DNA of 64,000 nt from Ophiosphaerella korrae (GCA_028456385.1 JALNQF010000028.1:1-64000), one strand, 5' to 3'; shown: positions 24,013 to 35,555, numbered from the stretch's first letter. Program-made: numbers and translations. Notes: a model not told the origin generated them from the sequence alone.

Positions 24013-25525
24013 TCACATTACCTCTCGGTTTCTTTTACCGACTTCAACCATGAGCCGTGGCTTGTGCCACAGAAAATACATCTTCAGGCCGTCCTCCCAA
24101 GAATTCCACTGCTTCCTATCCCCGGGGCTCATACGTGGCTTGCGGAAGTCGAAATGCCAGAGCAACTTTGTCAATATTAATCGCATCTCTGCTCTCGCCA
24201 GGTGAGAACCGATACAATTGCGTGGTCAGTCGCAAAAGGATGGAAAATGTCTTGTGAGCTAGTTAGCTAGTCTGATAAATTAAGAATGCACCCGGCAGCA
24301 AGAATGAGCTGGAGGATTGGGGAAGACGTACCTTTGGTGTTGTCGTCCTCAAACTCTTTCGGTCTATCAGGAAGCCACCTTTCAGGCACGAAATCTTTCG
24401 CTCTCGCAAAGTGTATGTCTAACCTGTAGGCAACATAGTGCGTTGCAAATACCCTTGTTTTCTCATGCAACCAATACCCACCCACTGCGAGAGTCCGCCA
24501 GTTGGTATTGACCTGGCTGCAGGAATGGGAGCCGGAACAAAGATTCGCATGCCCTCTTTGATCATTGCCTTGAGATAAGGCGACTCAGATAGCGTAGAGA
24601 CGGTGATATCGCTGCTCAACTTCAGTGTACGCACTTCTCGCGCAACTCTCTCTAAAACATCTGGTTTTTGCAAGAGATGAAACACCAGGCCCGAAAGAAC
24701 AGTCGCCGTAGTCTCCGAGCCTGCAAGTGCGATGTCAGCTGAAGTGCTCTTCAACTCCTCCAATCCCAGCCCTTTGAATTGTCCCTGCGTCTCATTCGTC
24801 ACAAGGCCATGCTTCACAACGTGATCGAGGAAGTCGCTTCTGTTACTTCCCTTTTGCATCCGCTTTTCTATCATTTCGGAAGACACGATGTAAAATGTCT
24901 TTACTGTATGTATCAACGATGAAGGCGTCATAAGTGCTGCAACACGACTTAAGCCCTATCTGTCGGCGAGCCCACCATATACGGTCGCCGCGACGCGATC
25001 AAGGATAAATCGCCGCCACGGATGCGTTTTCATAGCTCCTAGGCTGTTGAAGGATTCGCCGAGAGCAAGATCGCCCATGATATCGAATGTTGTCCAATCG
25101 AGCCATTGCGTGATATCGATAGGGCCTCTATTTGACTGTTTGAGCAAACCGCTGACTAATTTGTCAACCTAGGACTGTAGGCGGTGTTCCCGCGAACGCA
25201 AACTCTGGTCAGAGAATGCATGCGAGAGAAGACGGCAAACGTGACAATGATCCATACGTTTCGCATCTAAGATTCCAGGAGCGCCATTAATTCGCTGTTG
25301 GTTATCAGTCTTCTCACATTCTATGTCATTCTTGAGGAAGCCGTAGACATCGCGCCAAATGCTGCTGTCAATCAAAGAGATCTCAGTGCGGGCAACTCGA
25401 ACAATAGGTCCGTACTTCTTATGAAGTTTCTCGAGATAGAGATGACGTGTGTCCTTGATCCAAACGAGGTCATGTGGTATACTTGTCAAAGCGTTAAGTC
25501 GCGACCCCGGTATCGCTTTCAAAGG
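24013..25525 (-). pseudogene. Cytochrome P450 monooxygenase, decayed
   Basis: A microsomal fungal P450 resembling the CYP65-type secondary-metabolism enzymes. In order: KAIPGSRL and KKYGPIVRVA near the N-terminus, the I-helix AGSETT, KEGMR (ExxR), FVPERW, and the heme loop PRNCIGSHLARAEMRLIL. An intron at 24331-24251 joins DDNTK to DIFHPF. Lesions: an in-frame TAG at 24958-24956 (a CAG-to-TAG change would explain it), a one-base frame break near 24505 just before GGYWL, and one missing base just before the heme PRNC at about 24220. The N-terminal membrane anchor exon is not found, because a stop precedes the first readable codon. Heme-Cys, ExxR and the oxygen-binding Thr codons are still there, so decay is recent. 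No other biosynthetic genes flank it. Confidence 0.85.
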
Positions 25526-26359
25526 GGAAATATATAGTCAATAAACAGCAACAACTACCGTTTCCAGGCAAAGCTTTCTAAATGAGTGGGAGGGGAGATA
25601 CGGATATCTGGAAATACTCACTACTAACCCAATCAATCCTTCTATAAATACCCAAGTAGCCATATTGTTTTGGAAAGTTTTAGTTGTTGGTGGCGAGAAC
25701 TCGCGACGTCGCGTACTTGTGTTCTTTCATATCATAGGAAATTTTGGCCCTTTAAAGTCATATGGTGATCAATTCCCAAGAGTAGGCGCCCCGCTTTGGT
25801 AATGTAGTCCACTGCCGTGGGGTAGTTCCTTATTGGTCAGGAAGGCCGCTCTCCCCACATGAATTGCCTGGGGTGCTTATCTATGAAGTATTCGCATTAC
25901 CCTTCGCGCACCAATTCATTATGTCACTAAGTGCAGCATCGGCAGCGTACTCAAGAGCCAAGGATGTTCATGGTGCGCAGTCGTTACGTATGAGCCAGTC
26001 TGGGCGCATGAGGGTTACTATTGCCTCGCAACATGAAACTTGTGATCTGACAGCCTCGCTAGGCTGTGGAATAGCATTTACAATTCAGACTATTTGCGAC
26101 ATGAAGAACAAAATATCCCCATGTGAAATTCAATGCTTGAAGTATATAAGCTGAATAATGAAGTACTAACCGGAAAGGTGTGAATGACATCACTGCTGGT
26201 ATTACATAAACATTCATTCGCCGACAACCGAAATGGATGCCCAACGTGGCTCAGCTACACAGCCACCAACTTTTTACCTACTGTTTGGGTTTAACGAAGT
26301 TGCTTTCTTCATCAAGTCCTAGCAGTACTACTTGACGCATATTTTGCCATCTATTAGCC
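25526..26359. other. Intergenic region
   Basis: Spacer between the P450 relic and the F-box-like gene, including that gene's promoter. A 96-codon plus-strand frame at 25864-26154 has no family resemblance and random composition. Nothing else is seen. Confidence 0.35.
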
Positions 26360-27469
26360 ATGCACTTGAACCAAGACCAGCCTGCGTCCTTTTCCGCCAA
26401 AACTCTTGGTGTTGCATCACTCACCCATGACCATACATTCAAAGTATCCGCTGCTGGATCATCTCATGGCAAGTCCTTCTTCGAAGATCTGCCCTACGAT
26501 ATTCGTGCTATTGTATATTCTCACCTCGAACCTGGCAACATTCCGCCTCTAGCACCTAAATTTGAATGTCTTGGCTTTTTACAATCTTGTCGAAAGGCAA
26601 AGGAAGAGCTGGAAGAACTTGCTCTAAACCGCCTTAAGAAATTTCTTCGGGAGCTCCAGAAGATACAAGACGTTAGGGTCAAAGTACAGGACGATCCAGA
26701 GGAAATAAAAAATTTGGTTATCACCATCCCATTCACCGCCTTCGACGGATGGGCTGCAGCATCCACCAACCGTATCCAATGGCAACGCAAGATCCTTACC
26801 AGTCTGCACCCGCTGCTCTCACAATACTTCGACAGCCTGCGAATCCACATTGCTGGGAACTTTACTTCCAATGACGTCCTGCTACACTCCACCCTCCTCC
26901 AAAGAGCGCAGCTGGAAGTCACCATGCATGCCTTGCTCCATGACATTGGCTACATGATCGAGCATGTGAACCGACGAGAGCTTGGATCTTTTACTTCCAC
27001 CAACGATAATCCCAAGTTTTACCCAATTTTCGGGTACATGCAGACTTCGGCAGTGTATCCCACCACCGCTGTCAGGGTAAAACGAATTTGTTTATCTTGG
27101 GACCTGCGAACGATGGGCACCGGAGACACTGTTCTCAACGGAAAAATTCATCAGGCACGCCAATTCACTTTCGGCACATTGCCCGCGTCAAAAGAATCTG
27201 ATCATCTCCATGTGGCCAAATTCTATCGACTTCGTGATGCTCAACGGTTGGTTGGTGAAATGGGTATTATATCTCCAGGGCGCTGGGATCTGTTGCGTGA
27301 TGTGTCACTTTGCGTGAACCTTCTGCTAAATGGGATCTCCATTGAAAATGAGGCTTATGTTTCTAGCAAGGAGCTAGGAGGAGAGATCAATGATGGGCTA
27401 GTAGATATAACGGCAGAAGAATTTGAGGACGAGGAGAGCAAAGTTGGGGATGCGCTATGGATGACGTAG
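26360..27469 (+). CDS. F-box-like hypothetical protein
   Basis: A single-exon frame of 369 residues starting at the ATG 26360. Around residues 41-60 it has FFEDLPYDIRAIVYSHLEPG, the LPxDIRxxIYxxL pattern of the F-box-like or 2EXR-like N-terminal motifs common in Pleosporales and other Pezizomycotina. After this come an amphipathic Lys/Glu-rich helix and a long region without known domains, ending in an acidic tail (EEFEDEESK). If it is an F-box, it would link substrates to an SCF ubiquitin ligase, but no LRR or WD repeats are visible, so the role is open. The frame is clean. Confidence 0.7.
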   Translation: MHLNQDQPASFSAKTLGVASLTHDHTFKVSAAGSSHGKSFFEDLPYDIRAIVYSHLEPGNIPPLAPKFECLGFLQSCRKAKEELEELALNRLKKFLRELQKIQDVRVKVQDDPEEIKNLVITIPFTAFDGWAAASTNRIQWQRKILTSLHPLLSQYFDSLRIHIAGNFTSNDVLLHSTLLQRAQLEVTMHALLHDIGYMIEHVNRRELGSFTSTNDNPKFYPIFGYMQTSAVYPTTAVRVKRICLSWDLRTMGTGDTVLNGKIHQARQFTFGTLPASKESDHLHVAKFYRLRDAQRLVGEMGIISPGRWDLLRDVSLCVNLLLNGISIENEAYVSSKELGGEINDGLVDITAEEFEDEESKVGDALWMT

Positions 27470-27680
27470 GCGTTCCTCGAATTGCCACCAGAATAATAAT
27501 CAAGGTGGTGGAGAATATAGTAAATTGAGAGGGGTATAAGCGAATATGTTTTGTGTAAGGTGAGAAACCATATGACGCCAGCCATTCCCTAATAGACCAA
27601 AATCTTGTTCCCAGTCTCGAAACTCAAATCACCGCGTGCCTCGTTGCCTCTTACAACATACTAATGCCACAGCACCTACC

Positions 27681-29294
27681 TTAGCTTGACCAAAACCACC
27701 CCTTTCGTTGCGTCTTCTTGCTTTCGTGATCCTTTCCACCATCGTCCAATTTTGGATGATTTTGTGCTACCTCCCACTCATTACCACGCTGAGTATGAAC
27801 AGTTTCAGAGCTTTCCTCACGGCCGTCAGTGAAGCGCTTCTTGAGAACAACCTTGGTGGTAACACTGCCATCAGGCGCAACAGTTCGCTCAGTTGTGGTA
27901 AGCGTTGAGAGGACTGAGAGCTTGGAGTCGCTTTCAGCGCTGACAGGTAAAGCAGAAACAGTGGCCCTAGAGCTTTCAGGCTTAGTCATAAACTGCTCGT
28001 AAACATCAAGTTCTGTGTCTGTCCTCGTGGCAGGGTCGGCCTTCTCGCTAGTAGCGGAGCCCGAAAGACCAAAAGAACCAGAGGCTCGAAGCCCAAGATG
28101 GAGCCCTTTCCTGTACTTTTGTTCCGACGTATACTGCAGGGCTTGGCCATCTTCCCAGCCGTTTTGGCTTTCTGTGCCGTTCCTTGAATCCTCAAATGAA
28201 GTCTGGAAGTTTTCCTGTTGGACCTTGGGCGTTGGTGGATCGTCGTGTTGGTCCTCGTGGTCGTGACTGTATTCATAACTCGGGTTGTCATTTGTGTCCT
28301 CATCTGCCCAAGGCACACGTTTTGGGTATGAATGCTTTTCTTTTCTGCGGCTATGCCATGAGCAGCCGAAAGTCTTGTCATTCTTTTGGTCCGCAAAGAT
28401 GAGCTCCTCATAGGCTTTGCGCCAGTCAATGCCGGTCTTTTGCAGATCTTGATCTTCCTCGAGCGCATGCACAGAGTAATCGTAGCTAGGTGCGTTCGAA
28501 AAAGTAGTGTATCCTCGCAGAACCGCGCGTCCGTCATCTACGCGTTGCCATTTTTCAGTATCGTATTTGTTCCTCCTTCTAGCTTCCTCGCTCATATATT
28601 GCAGTTCTTCCCAAGACTTCTCACCCATCATATTGCGAAGGGCGGGTGACGACTCTGAAGCCCTTGCTGCAGTTTCTGTAGCCTTGGGCATTGCTTCTGC
28701 ACCAAACATATTCAATGTATCTTGCACAAATCGTTCAAATGGATCCTTATCCTTTTCTCCATGGCGAGTCAAAGTTGCATCTACAGTTCGACGAGATGAC
28801 CGACTTTCGTCATCAAAGGGCTTCGGGAACCCCCAGCTCCAATCCCATCCCCATTCCTGACCCTTCTTATTTGCTACTCTTTGCACAAGGCCTCTCTCAT
28901 CCTCATTCATGTGTGGATCACTGCTTTGCGCCACTATATCCCTTCTCAGCTCATCGGCATACCGATCAAGTCTCATCAGCTCTTCGCTCTTCTTTAATAC
29001 CTCTTGTAGGTCACCAACTCTATACAGCTCCCGTCCCTCATGTCGCAGCCCTGTGATTTCATCTTCAATCTTTTGGAGGCTCGCACATTGAGCTGCATCA
29101 GCCTTCTTAAAGAGACATGCCTCTCGTGCTTGATGTATGTTGTTGTAGTTCACAATAGTGGCAGGCAGTGTGAAGACGGTGTTCAGGAGCGATGAGACTT
29201 GTGAGTCGGCAAAGCGGCGAAAGGCGATGAAGGGGTTATCTTCAGGTCGGTTGCGACTGGGATTTCGACTCGAGTCATCGTTATTGTTTGCCAT
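27681..29294 (-). CDS. Uncharacterised Pezizomycotina protein (NPFIAFRRFADSQ family)
   Basis: A single uninterrupted frame. I prefer the ATG at 29294 (MANNNDD...), which gives 537 residues; an in-frame ATG at 29378 would add 28. The N-terminus carries DNPFIAFRRFADSQVSSLLNTVFTLPATI, an amphipathic or membrane-associating helix type. A charged coiled-coil-like stretch (LQKIEDEITGLRHEGREL) and a long acidic/Ser-rich, probably disordered region follow. It ends in a short beta-rich VAPDGSVTTKVVLKKRFTDG motif and a Lys-rich C-terminus with WFWSS. The family appears in many filamentous ascomycetes as hypothetical proteins, and I do not know its function. Terminal aromatic residues could be a membrane anchor; this is inference. 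Confidence 0.75.
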   Translation of the reverse strand: MANNNDDSSRNPSRNRPEDNPFIAFRRFADSQVSSLLNTVFTLPATIVNYNNIHQAREACLFKKADAAQCASLQKIEDEITGLRHEGRELYRVGDLQEVLKKSEELMRLDRYADELRRDIVAQSSDPHMNEDERGLVQRVANKKGQEWGWDWSWGFPKPFDDESRSSRRTVDATLTRHGEKDKDPFERFVQDTLNMFGAEAMPKATETAARASESSPALRNMMGEKSWEELQYMSEEARRRNKYDTEKWQRVDDGRAVLRGYTTFSNAPSYDYSVHALEEDQDLQKTGIDWRKAYEELIFADQKNDKTFGCSWHSRRKEKHSYPKRVPWADEDTNDNPSYEYSHDHEDQHDDPPTPKVQQENFQTSFEDSRNGTESQNGWEDGQALQYTSEQKYRKGLHLGLRASGSFGLSGSATSEKADPATRTDTELDVYEQFMTKPESSRATVSALPVSAESDSKLSVLSTLTTTERTVAPDGSVTTKVVLKKRFTDGREESSETVHTQRGNEWEVAQNHPKLDDGGKDHESKKTQRKGWFWSS

Positions 29295-29399
29295 GCTGTT
29301 CGAAGCTGATGTAACCGGAGTATATCGTCGTTGTCTGCGGGGTGTGCACAGTGAATGTATGCCTGGAGATAGCCCCATCGGAGTCGGATTTAACGACGC

Positions 29400-30783
29400 G
29401 CCGACGCGCTTCGCTTGGAATTTGATGCCTGTTGACCAACCATCTCGCCATCATCACCTTCTCATGAAACAAGAAACAATACAAACGACTTTGATCTGAT
29501 CCAAAGCTTTCTTTGGCGTAATGTGCAGGCGCGTTGGGTTCTCCTGTGATCAACTCAAACTACTCACCAATCTCGAACGACGACAATTCAAGACAGGGTT
29601 GGAATTCGATACTGTTTCAACCTGATAGCACTACCTTTCACCATATACAAGCTAACCAGGGAGTACCCCTATGTCCTTATCCTATTATCAAGACCAGTCC
29701 CAACGTCAGCTAAGTTTTCTATCTAACTGGGTGCAACCAGTTATCAGTATCAAGGTCAAAAATCACGTCACCACCTGGGCATGATGGCTCCCGACGTCCC
29801 TCCAAAGTTGCCATTGAGAATCCTCGTCGCTAACTTTATCGCTAAACAATTATGAGTACGCTCATAATGAATTGGAGAGGATTGGAAGATATCGCAATAG
29901 GGCACCTATTGCGAAGACGACTGTCCGTCATATAGGAGTAATTACCATGATGTGAGCACTTAATCGTGCATGGAGCATGAGAATACCCGACCTCCGCCAA
30001 CAGTCACTAGCCAGACGATCGTCATTCCTAGATGTCCCTATATTGCTGCGCATTGAACGCATAATCCACTTTGTCAGCTTAACTTGTATTTTACCCGGAA
30101 AGCTTCCGCTCCGCCCTCCACCTTTGTCACCCACGGTTCTTTTATCAAGCATCCCCTGTTTGACCGAACAGTCGCTCTATCGAATTACCACGCTTTCTGC
30201 AGCGCAGGGTTAAAGTCTAGCCCGTGATCGATGTGATCTACAAATCCCTGGCTTAGCGCCCAGCCTGCGGGAAAAGCCAAGAGGCCAAGTCCCATGGCGC
30301 GGCAGTGCAACATCTTGAAGCCCCATAAACATTTGCTGCGCGACCCAACCTTATGAGACATCGCTGTGTCGTCTAGCCCGAAGTGTTGCCAGTCATACAA
30401 AGACGGCAGGTTCTGACGCATGTATCTCGAAACCTAGAGTTTCCGGAGACTGGCAACTAAAGCTGCGTCACACCCTGAGGCCAAGCATCGTTTGGTGAAG
30501 GATAATGCCGTCCTCTAGGTCTTGTATCTTGGATAGTATTTCTTGGTGCCATGCTTGCTGCAGATCCGAGTACCACATTGCTATTCCTGGTACGGCGACA
30601 CGCACGAGTGCCGGCATGCAAACGAACCGGCAACGTCACAACATTTTGTGTAGGTATAAATCACCGCCACCCATAGTTCTGTGGCAGCCCAATACCACCT
30701 CCAAATTCGTATACAAACCCATTGTACTTTCTACTATACATCTACCCATCTCACACCAAACTTGATATATTTTTACCTCCACA
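29400..30783. other. Intergenic region
   Basis: Upstream region of the 27.7-29.3 kb gene and of the small secreted protein. Short frames on both strands show no motif. Nothing else is supported. Confidence 0.35.
30653..30658 (+). promoter_or_regulatory. TATA box of the small secreted protein gene
   Basis: TATAAA about 126 bp before the ATG at 30784, followed by a C/A-rich leader typical of well-expressed fungal genes. Confidence 0.5.
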
Positions 30784-30981
30784 ATGCGTCTCTCCTTCAT
30801 CATCGCAGCTTTCTTGACCAGCTTCGCTATTGCGATGCCCGATCCATTACCTCAAGGCTATTCCGGACCCTGCGCGAATGACAACTGCGGTGTCAATGGC
30901 GACAAGTGTAGAAGTATATGCGTGCCATGGCCACACACCGACCCAGCGCTCAGGAAGGGCTGCACCTGCAGCAACGGCTAA
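30784..30981 (+). CDS. Small secreted cysteine-rich protein (candidate effector)
   Basis: An intronless 65-residue frame. Residues 1-17 are a strong signal peptide (MRLSFIIAAFLTSFAIA). The mature part of about 48 residues has six cysteines in the pattern C-x4-C-x6-C-x3-C-x13-C-x1-C, rich in Gly, Asn, Asp and Pro, consistent with three disulfides. The TATA box, leader and clean stop support a real gene. Small secreted cysteine-rich proteins near transposon-rich DNA are often effectors or antimicrobial peptides in plant-associated fungi. I do not recognise the family, and the role is inference. Confidence 0.7.
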   Translation: MRLSFIIAAFLTSFAIAMPDPLPQGYSGPCANDNCGVNGDKCRSICVPWPHTDPALRKGCTCSNG

Positions 30982-31242
30982 GCAACCTCGCCAACGGAAA
31001 CTCAGTTATGGGTTATCATGACCTGGCAAGTGTCATCTATTATTCTCTTAAATTTTAGCTAATTAAGTTCAGATGGCGATAAAACATACTTGCAGTGATT
31101 ATTTATCATTTAGCAAATGGTGTTGAGTAGTGTCATTCATGTTTTGCGCATTCCTTCCAGCGACATGCTCCACTTCAATGTACCTTTTTCATATTCTAAG
31201 GAGTCAGACACTGTTCACCCAATTCAACAAAAAATACAAGCT

Positions 31243-31350
31243 ATGAGATTGTCTACAATTGTCAGGCTCTCATGTTATTCATGTCATATACCTCAAAAAT
31301 GTTGCCCATCTGCGATTACAGATTGTGAACTGAAGTGTGGCAGTCCTTAA
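31243..31350 (+). CDS. Possible 35-residue cysteine-rich peptide
   Basis: A short frame starting MRLS, like the secreted protein 260 bp upstream, with six cysteines (SCYSC, then KCC, then DC and KC). It lacks a proper hydrophobic signal core, so it may be a decayed tandem copy or chance. Confidence 0.18.
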   Translation: MRLSTIVRLSCYSCHIPQKCCPSAITDCELKCGSP

Positions 31351-31359
31351 CGCCCCAGA

Positions 31360-32815
31360 TATTCGACCTTCTAGTATCGAACTGTACTTATATTATGCTA
31401 CAAATGAAACCATGTGTGAGGCAAATAAAAACAAAATAAACAAGATTGAGAGATGGGCAACGAATTCACAACACTTGACTGGACCAATCAAACCCTCGTC
31501 ATGGCAGTGAAACTCGAGCTGCATTGCCCAGGCCCCAACAACATACTTACACGCCTTCGACTGGTTTGTTTCCCCCATCATCGTGAAACAACATGCAATA
31601 CTATGTAGGAAATGATCGACCGCCTCTGATACGGGGAATATTCGAACGCAACGTGGGACTCAAAGCATTGTCCGCGCTGCTTGGGCTCGAAAACGAAATA
31701 GGTATCGTCTCAGTGATGGAAGGTTCTGATTTCTGAAGTATTCGAAAGTATCCGCCGCATAAGCGATCCCAGAACCCAGGGCAGAATGTTTCTATATCCA
31801 AACAGCCGATGTAGGTTTTTAGAATCCTATTGAAAATGAGAACTTAGTATGCAAGCGCCCCAGGTATTTCTCTTAATTTGCGAATATATTTAAGAGAAAA
31901 CTATGAGGTTGGTCAGGACCGAGAAGCATCGCGCCCCGGAGTAAGATGCTGTTCAATCGTAATTGTCGTTCTCCTTGACTGGCGGCTGCTGAGAATAAAA
32001 TCAATTTTGAAAACTGTTCCAAAATGAGACGCAAATTTTGGCAAGTACAGTTATCCCCAAACCGGGTCTCCGAATTTGTTGAAATAACCCAGCCAGGTGC
32101 AGAAATTTATAGCTTATACTTCTCTGGTTCGTCAGACTGGCATCTCTAGAGGCACTGCGACACGCAGCGCTTCAAAATCACTGCTAATAGTCCGCGCCGC
32201 CGGGAGTCGAAGCTATAGGATCGTAGGAGAGCTTGGATATGTTTCTAATCAAGAAGTTTCATCTATATCGGATAATCCAGTAGTAAATGCCGAGCATGCG
32301 CTTGAGGTATCGCATGTTAAAATATACTTCTGAGGCGTAACAAAATAGCCCAAATGTCCCGAAGTTACTCGTTTCGTTAGATCGGCAAGCAGCAAGCCTC
32401 TCCCAAGGAACTTCAAGATAGCCTGTCTAGTGTATCTTCATCGCTTAGGCAACATATCAGAAATAAGTGCCGGGTATGAACGGCTACCAGAACTTCTTGT
32501 CTATTGTGAAAGGAGTCTTTGCCTTTGCCTCGGGAGGAAGTGGATACATTTTGATGCCTCCAATATTCAAAGAAATCAAGTCCGTGGGATTTACATAGGA
32601 GCCACGTACTTTTTTTCAGAAAGGGCGCACCCAAATAACCAAATATCGCATCTCGGCTCGGTGGTAACAGTACCAGACTGACAAGATCGTTTCACTCGGG
32701 GGTAGCTGATTATAATTTAGCAAAGCCGTTTAAAGTAGACGAGCTTCTATACTTACTATAAGCATGTGTGCCACCCAAAAAGTAACTATGATCATCATTT
32801 TTAGATGGATTCACG
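31360..32815. other. Intergenic region
   Basis: Short frames on both strands (up to about 80 codons, for example 32097-32333) have no family resemblance. The right end is the 3' side of the phosphatase pseudogene. Confidence 0.35.
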
Positions 32816-34128
32816 TCAAAGATTCTGTCGCCTTTTCTTTGGCTCCCTCTGCGGTTCAAGCTCAGCGGGGGATACCTGAAGTCTTTGAGCCTCATCAGGG
32901 TTTTGATAAACCCATTGTTTGCGCCATCGCTCGCGGATAACATCGTATAACAAGAGGAACTGGGGCTTTGATTGCACCATGCCTGCTCTCCGAGCTCTTA
33001 ATGCCTCGATACATGCTACGATTGGGTCTTGGGTATCATCGAAATCGTCGAAAGCGCCCTCGTAGAGCTCTTGAAGCAGGTAGTCAAGCGCTGTAAATGT
33101 TCCAGTGCGCCCAATCCCTGCGCTGCAGTGAATGAACCGAATGCCATAAGTTTCAACATTCTTGATTCGTGAAAGTTCTGTCAACTCTACCAAAGCTTGT
33201 CTGTCAATGCCTTCAGGTACACTAAAATCTGGCCAACCAGTATAGAGCAAATGCCATATTTCTTTTCATGGGTGACTTCAGGTGATTTCGCGGATCCACG
33301 GTCAGGGACCATGTGGATCTCACGTATCTCTGTTCTCAGATCATGGCCTTTTATGAGAGAAACGAGGCGTAAAGTGTGAGTGAACCCATCTTCAAACTCG
33401 TAGTGCTCATTAATTCTTAGGTCTGGCCCTGAGATATCTTGAAGGTAGTAAGGGTAACACTTTTCTAGTCCCGTATCGTATGTTTGTGTAAGCATGACAA
33501 CAACACAAGGCGAGGAACCCTCATGCCAGATCATACGCCAGGTATGAGAGAATGAGTCGCTCTTTGGCCCCTGGATATGCGTCAACCAACAGATATTAGG
33601 GAAAGTATAAATAGTGCGTACCTGTGTAGCGATATATTTAAAGCTGATCTGGGACTTGGTTGTTACCAATATGATTGGTGAGGCGTTGATATAATCAAAA
33701 TGACCCTCCGGAACTTGCAGCTTCACTCTATTGGCCAAGTACGGGCGAATGTTTGCATAACGATTTCGTGCTGCATATTCTTCGCCGTCACATCGTACGA
33801 GTGCGTAAGTCTTACTTGACTCTTGTTGTGCTTGTGCAGTACCACGATGACGTTCGAGCTGTGCTAACTCTATATGATTCCATTTTGTATTCATCTCTGT
33901 ATTTACGATTAGTGCATAGCCAATATTCATACTTGGCAGATGAATCTGAAACCTACCACCTCTGCTGAACCTCAAAAACTTTGGATAAGGGATACCGTCA
34001 TGGGTAAAAGCTTCATAATTATCGGAATTGGCCGAGTTGTCGTCATCGTCCTCCCGCTTGAGGTCCTGCTGAATTCGTGCAGCTGGAGGCCAGGGTGAGA
34101 GAGCAGACAGGGACTCTGAAGATGAACT
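32816..34128 (-). pseudogene. Protein tyrosine phosphatase domain, frameshifted
   Basis: A classical PTP domain with every landmark in order: RNRYANIRPY (pTyr loop), DYINAS, WPDFSVPEG (catalytic Asp), HCSAGIGRTGTF (nucleophilic Cys and phosphate-binding Arg), and QSKPQFLLLY (Q-loop). A 51-bp GT...AG intron lies at 33571-33621. The frame breaks by one base near 33240, just before WHLLYTGWPDF. N-terminal to the domain is a Ser-rich, then acidic linker. It is in the same frame as the C2H2 module upstream, separated only by the TAA at 34129-34131. So it may be the C-terminal effector of a fused protein rather than a separate gene. PTPs remove phosphate from tyrosines, for example on MAP kinases. 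Confidence 0.8.
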
Positions 34129-35294
34129 TTAACTGCTATTATAGTACGTTAATTCATTCGAATATAAAACCAATCTGTTGCTGTTAGGTGCTCTACCTCG
34201 GTCTTCTTCAGTTGATCGAGCATCGGGTGGGGGTGTAGTTGATCGCTCCTCTGTGCCACCTCGACTATTGAAAGCCAGGCTCGACAAGCCTGCCGGTCTC
34301 GAAGGATCGTTTGTATTGCGCTCTTCTGCAAGACCAGAATTAACCTTATCATCCCCATCCACAGTCATGGATATGGCAAACAGGGCAAGCTGTTCTAAAT
34401 GAGCGGCTAGGTGCTGTTTGAACTTTCCGGGCTCTACATCGACAACACGCTCCAATGAGCTATCTTGAATCTCTTCTAGAAGTATGTCATCTGTTCTTAG
34501 TCGTTGAGCCCAATCATTACAGCATAGACAGTCTTGTGCGGGAATATGGGCTAGTGGCTGTCGCGCAACATCGATCAAAATTGACTCATTGCCAAATCCT
34601 TCTATGATATCAGGATGAATCTTACGAATGTGCTGAAGATATTTCTCAGAGAGGCCAAATGCCTTTTCTTCGTCGCAGAAATGACACATATAAAGAGAGC
34701 GATGGTTCTGCATTTCATGCCGAAACCATGTATTGACATCGCGGAACAACGGTGCGTTGCAATTCGGGAATGTGCAGACATACGCGCGTAGATCAAAGAA
34801 GACATCTTTCGTATGAGGCTCGATATTCGGATAAGGTGCGTGATGCAAGATCTCAGTTCTTTAAGGGGTTCGTAGGTTTCGTTCTGGCTTTCTCCTGCAG
34901 AGTCTTCATCGGGGTTATAAGCACCTGTATCTGTACTGCATCTTTTACGTCTTCCAGTGACTATGTCCAAGACTACAGCTTGTCAGCTTACCACTTTCGG
35001 AGGAGTGACGGTGGAAGGCTTACTCTCATGAGCAGCCTCAGATAATCCATTCAATACCTCTTGAACGTGACCAAGAACTTCTTCATCCTCACTAAGCCGA
35101 AATTCGAGGGATAAAGGTGATTGCGGCTGATGCAGAGCACCAATGTTGCCCATCCACAGGCTGGATCTTTCAAGCTCATCGGCAACCCCTTTCCCAGTTT
35201 GCCGGCCTCCCTGACTGTCTGTGCCTAAAGAGGTCGGTGCGATGCCCTGGAGAGTTGTAACACATATTTGACACTGCTTCGAAACAGTCGTCAT
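34129..35294 (-). pseudogene. C2H2-type fungal sensor-like module, broken
   Basis: The N-terminal part starts at 35294 (MTTVSKQCQICVTTLQGIA...). It matches the helical N-terminal region of a large Pezizomycotina family: a conserved Cys pair, LERSSLWMGNIGA, then an RRKRCSTD linker. An FFDLRAYVCTFPNC motif follows with two C2H2-like fingers (C-x4-C...H-x4-H, then CHFC...H-x4-H), CLCCNDW, and the hallmark FKQHLAAHLEQLALFAI. Lesions: an in-frame TGA at 34985-34983 (a CGA-to-TGA change), and a one-base frame break near 34855. In other fungi this module often precedes diverse C-terminal domains and resembles fungal NLR-like or recognition proteins. Its ligand is unknown. The gene is divergent from the DUF7580 pseudogene across 261 bp. 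Confidence 0.75.
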
Positions 35295-35555
35295 GTTGAT
35301 ATTGATCCATATGATTAGCGCAAATCGAGAGATACTACAGTGATAATGATGGCTAACAGATCCTTGGGGTCAAGCTCAACAGGCAAATCCGCACACTCAA
35401 ATTGGGGTCCTGTAAGTTTGTGATCTATGGTTCGACAATTCTTGTCGTGGGGACTGTTAGGGCAGGGCACTCGTATAAAGTCAGCCTGATCGCCTGTGTA
35501 TCCTCCTCCAAGCTCAGCGTCTTTGGTTCTTTTTTTCGATATATTTGAGTACCAA
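35295..35555. promoter_or_regulatory. Short bidirectional promoter between the C2H2 and DUF7580 genes
   Basis: 261 bp between the two divergent start codons. No clear TATA element or CCAAT box was identified by eye. Head-to-head placement this tight usually means shared regulation; that is inference. Confidence 0.4.
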
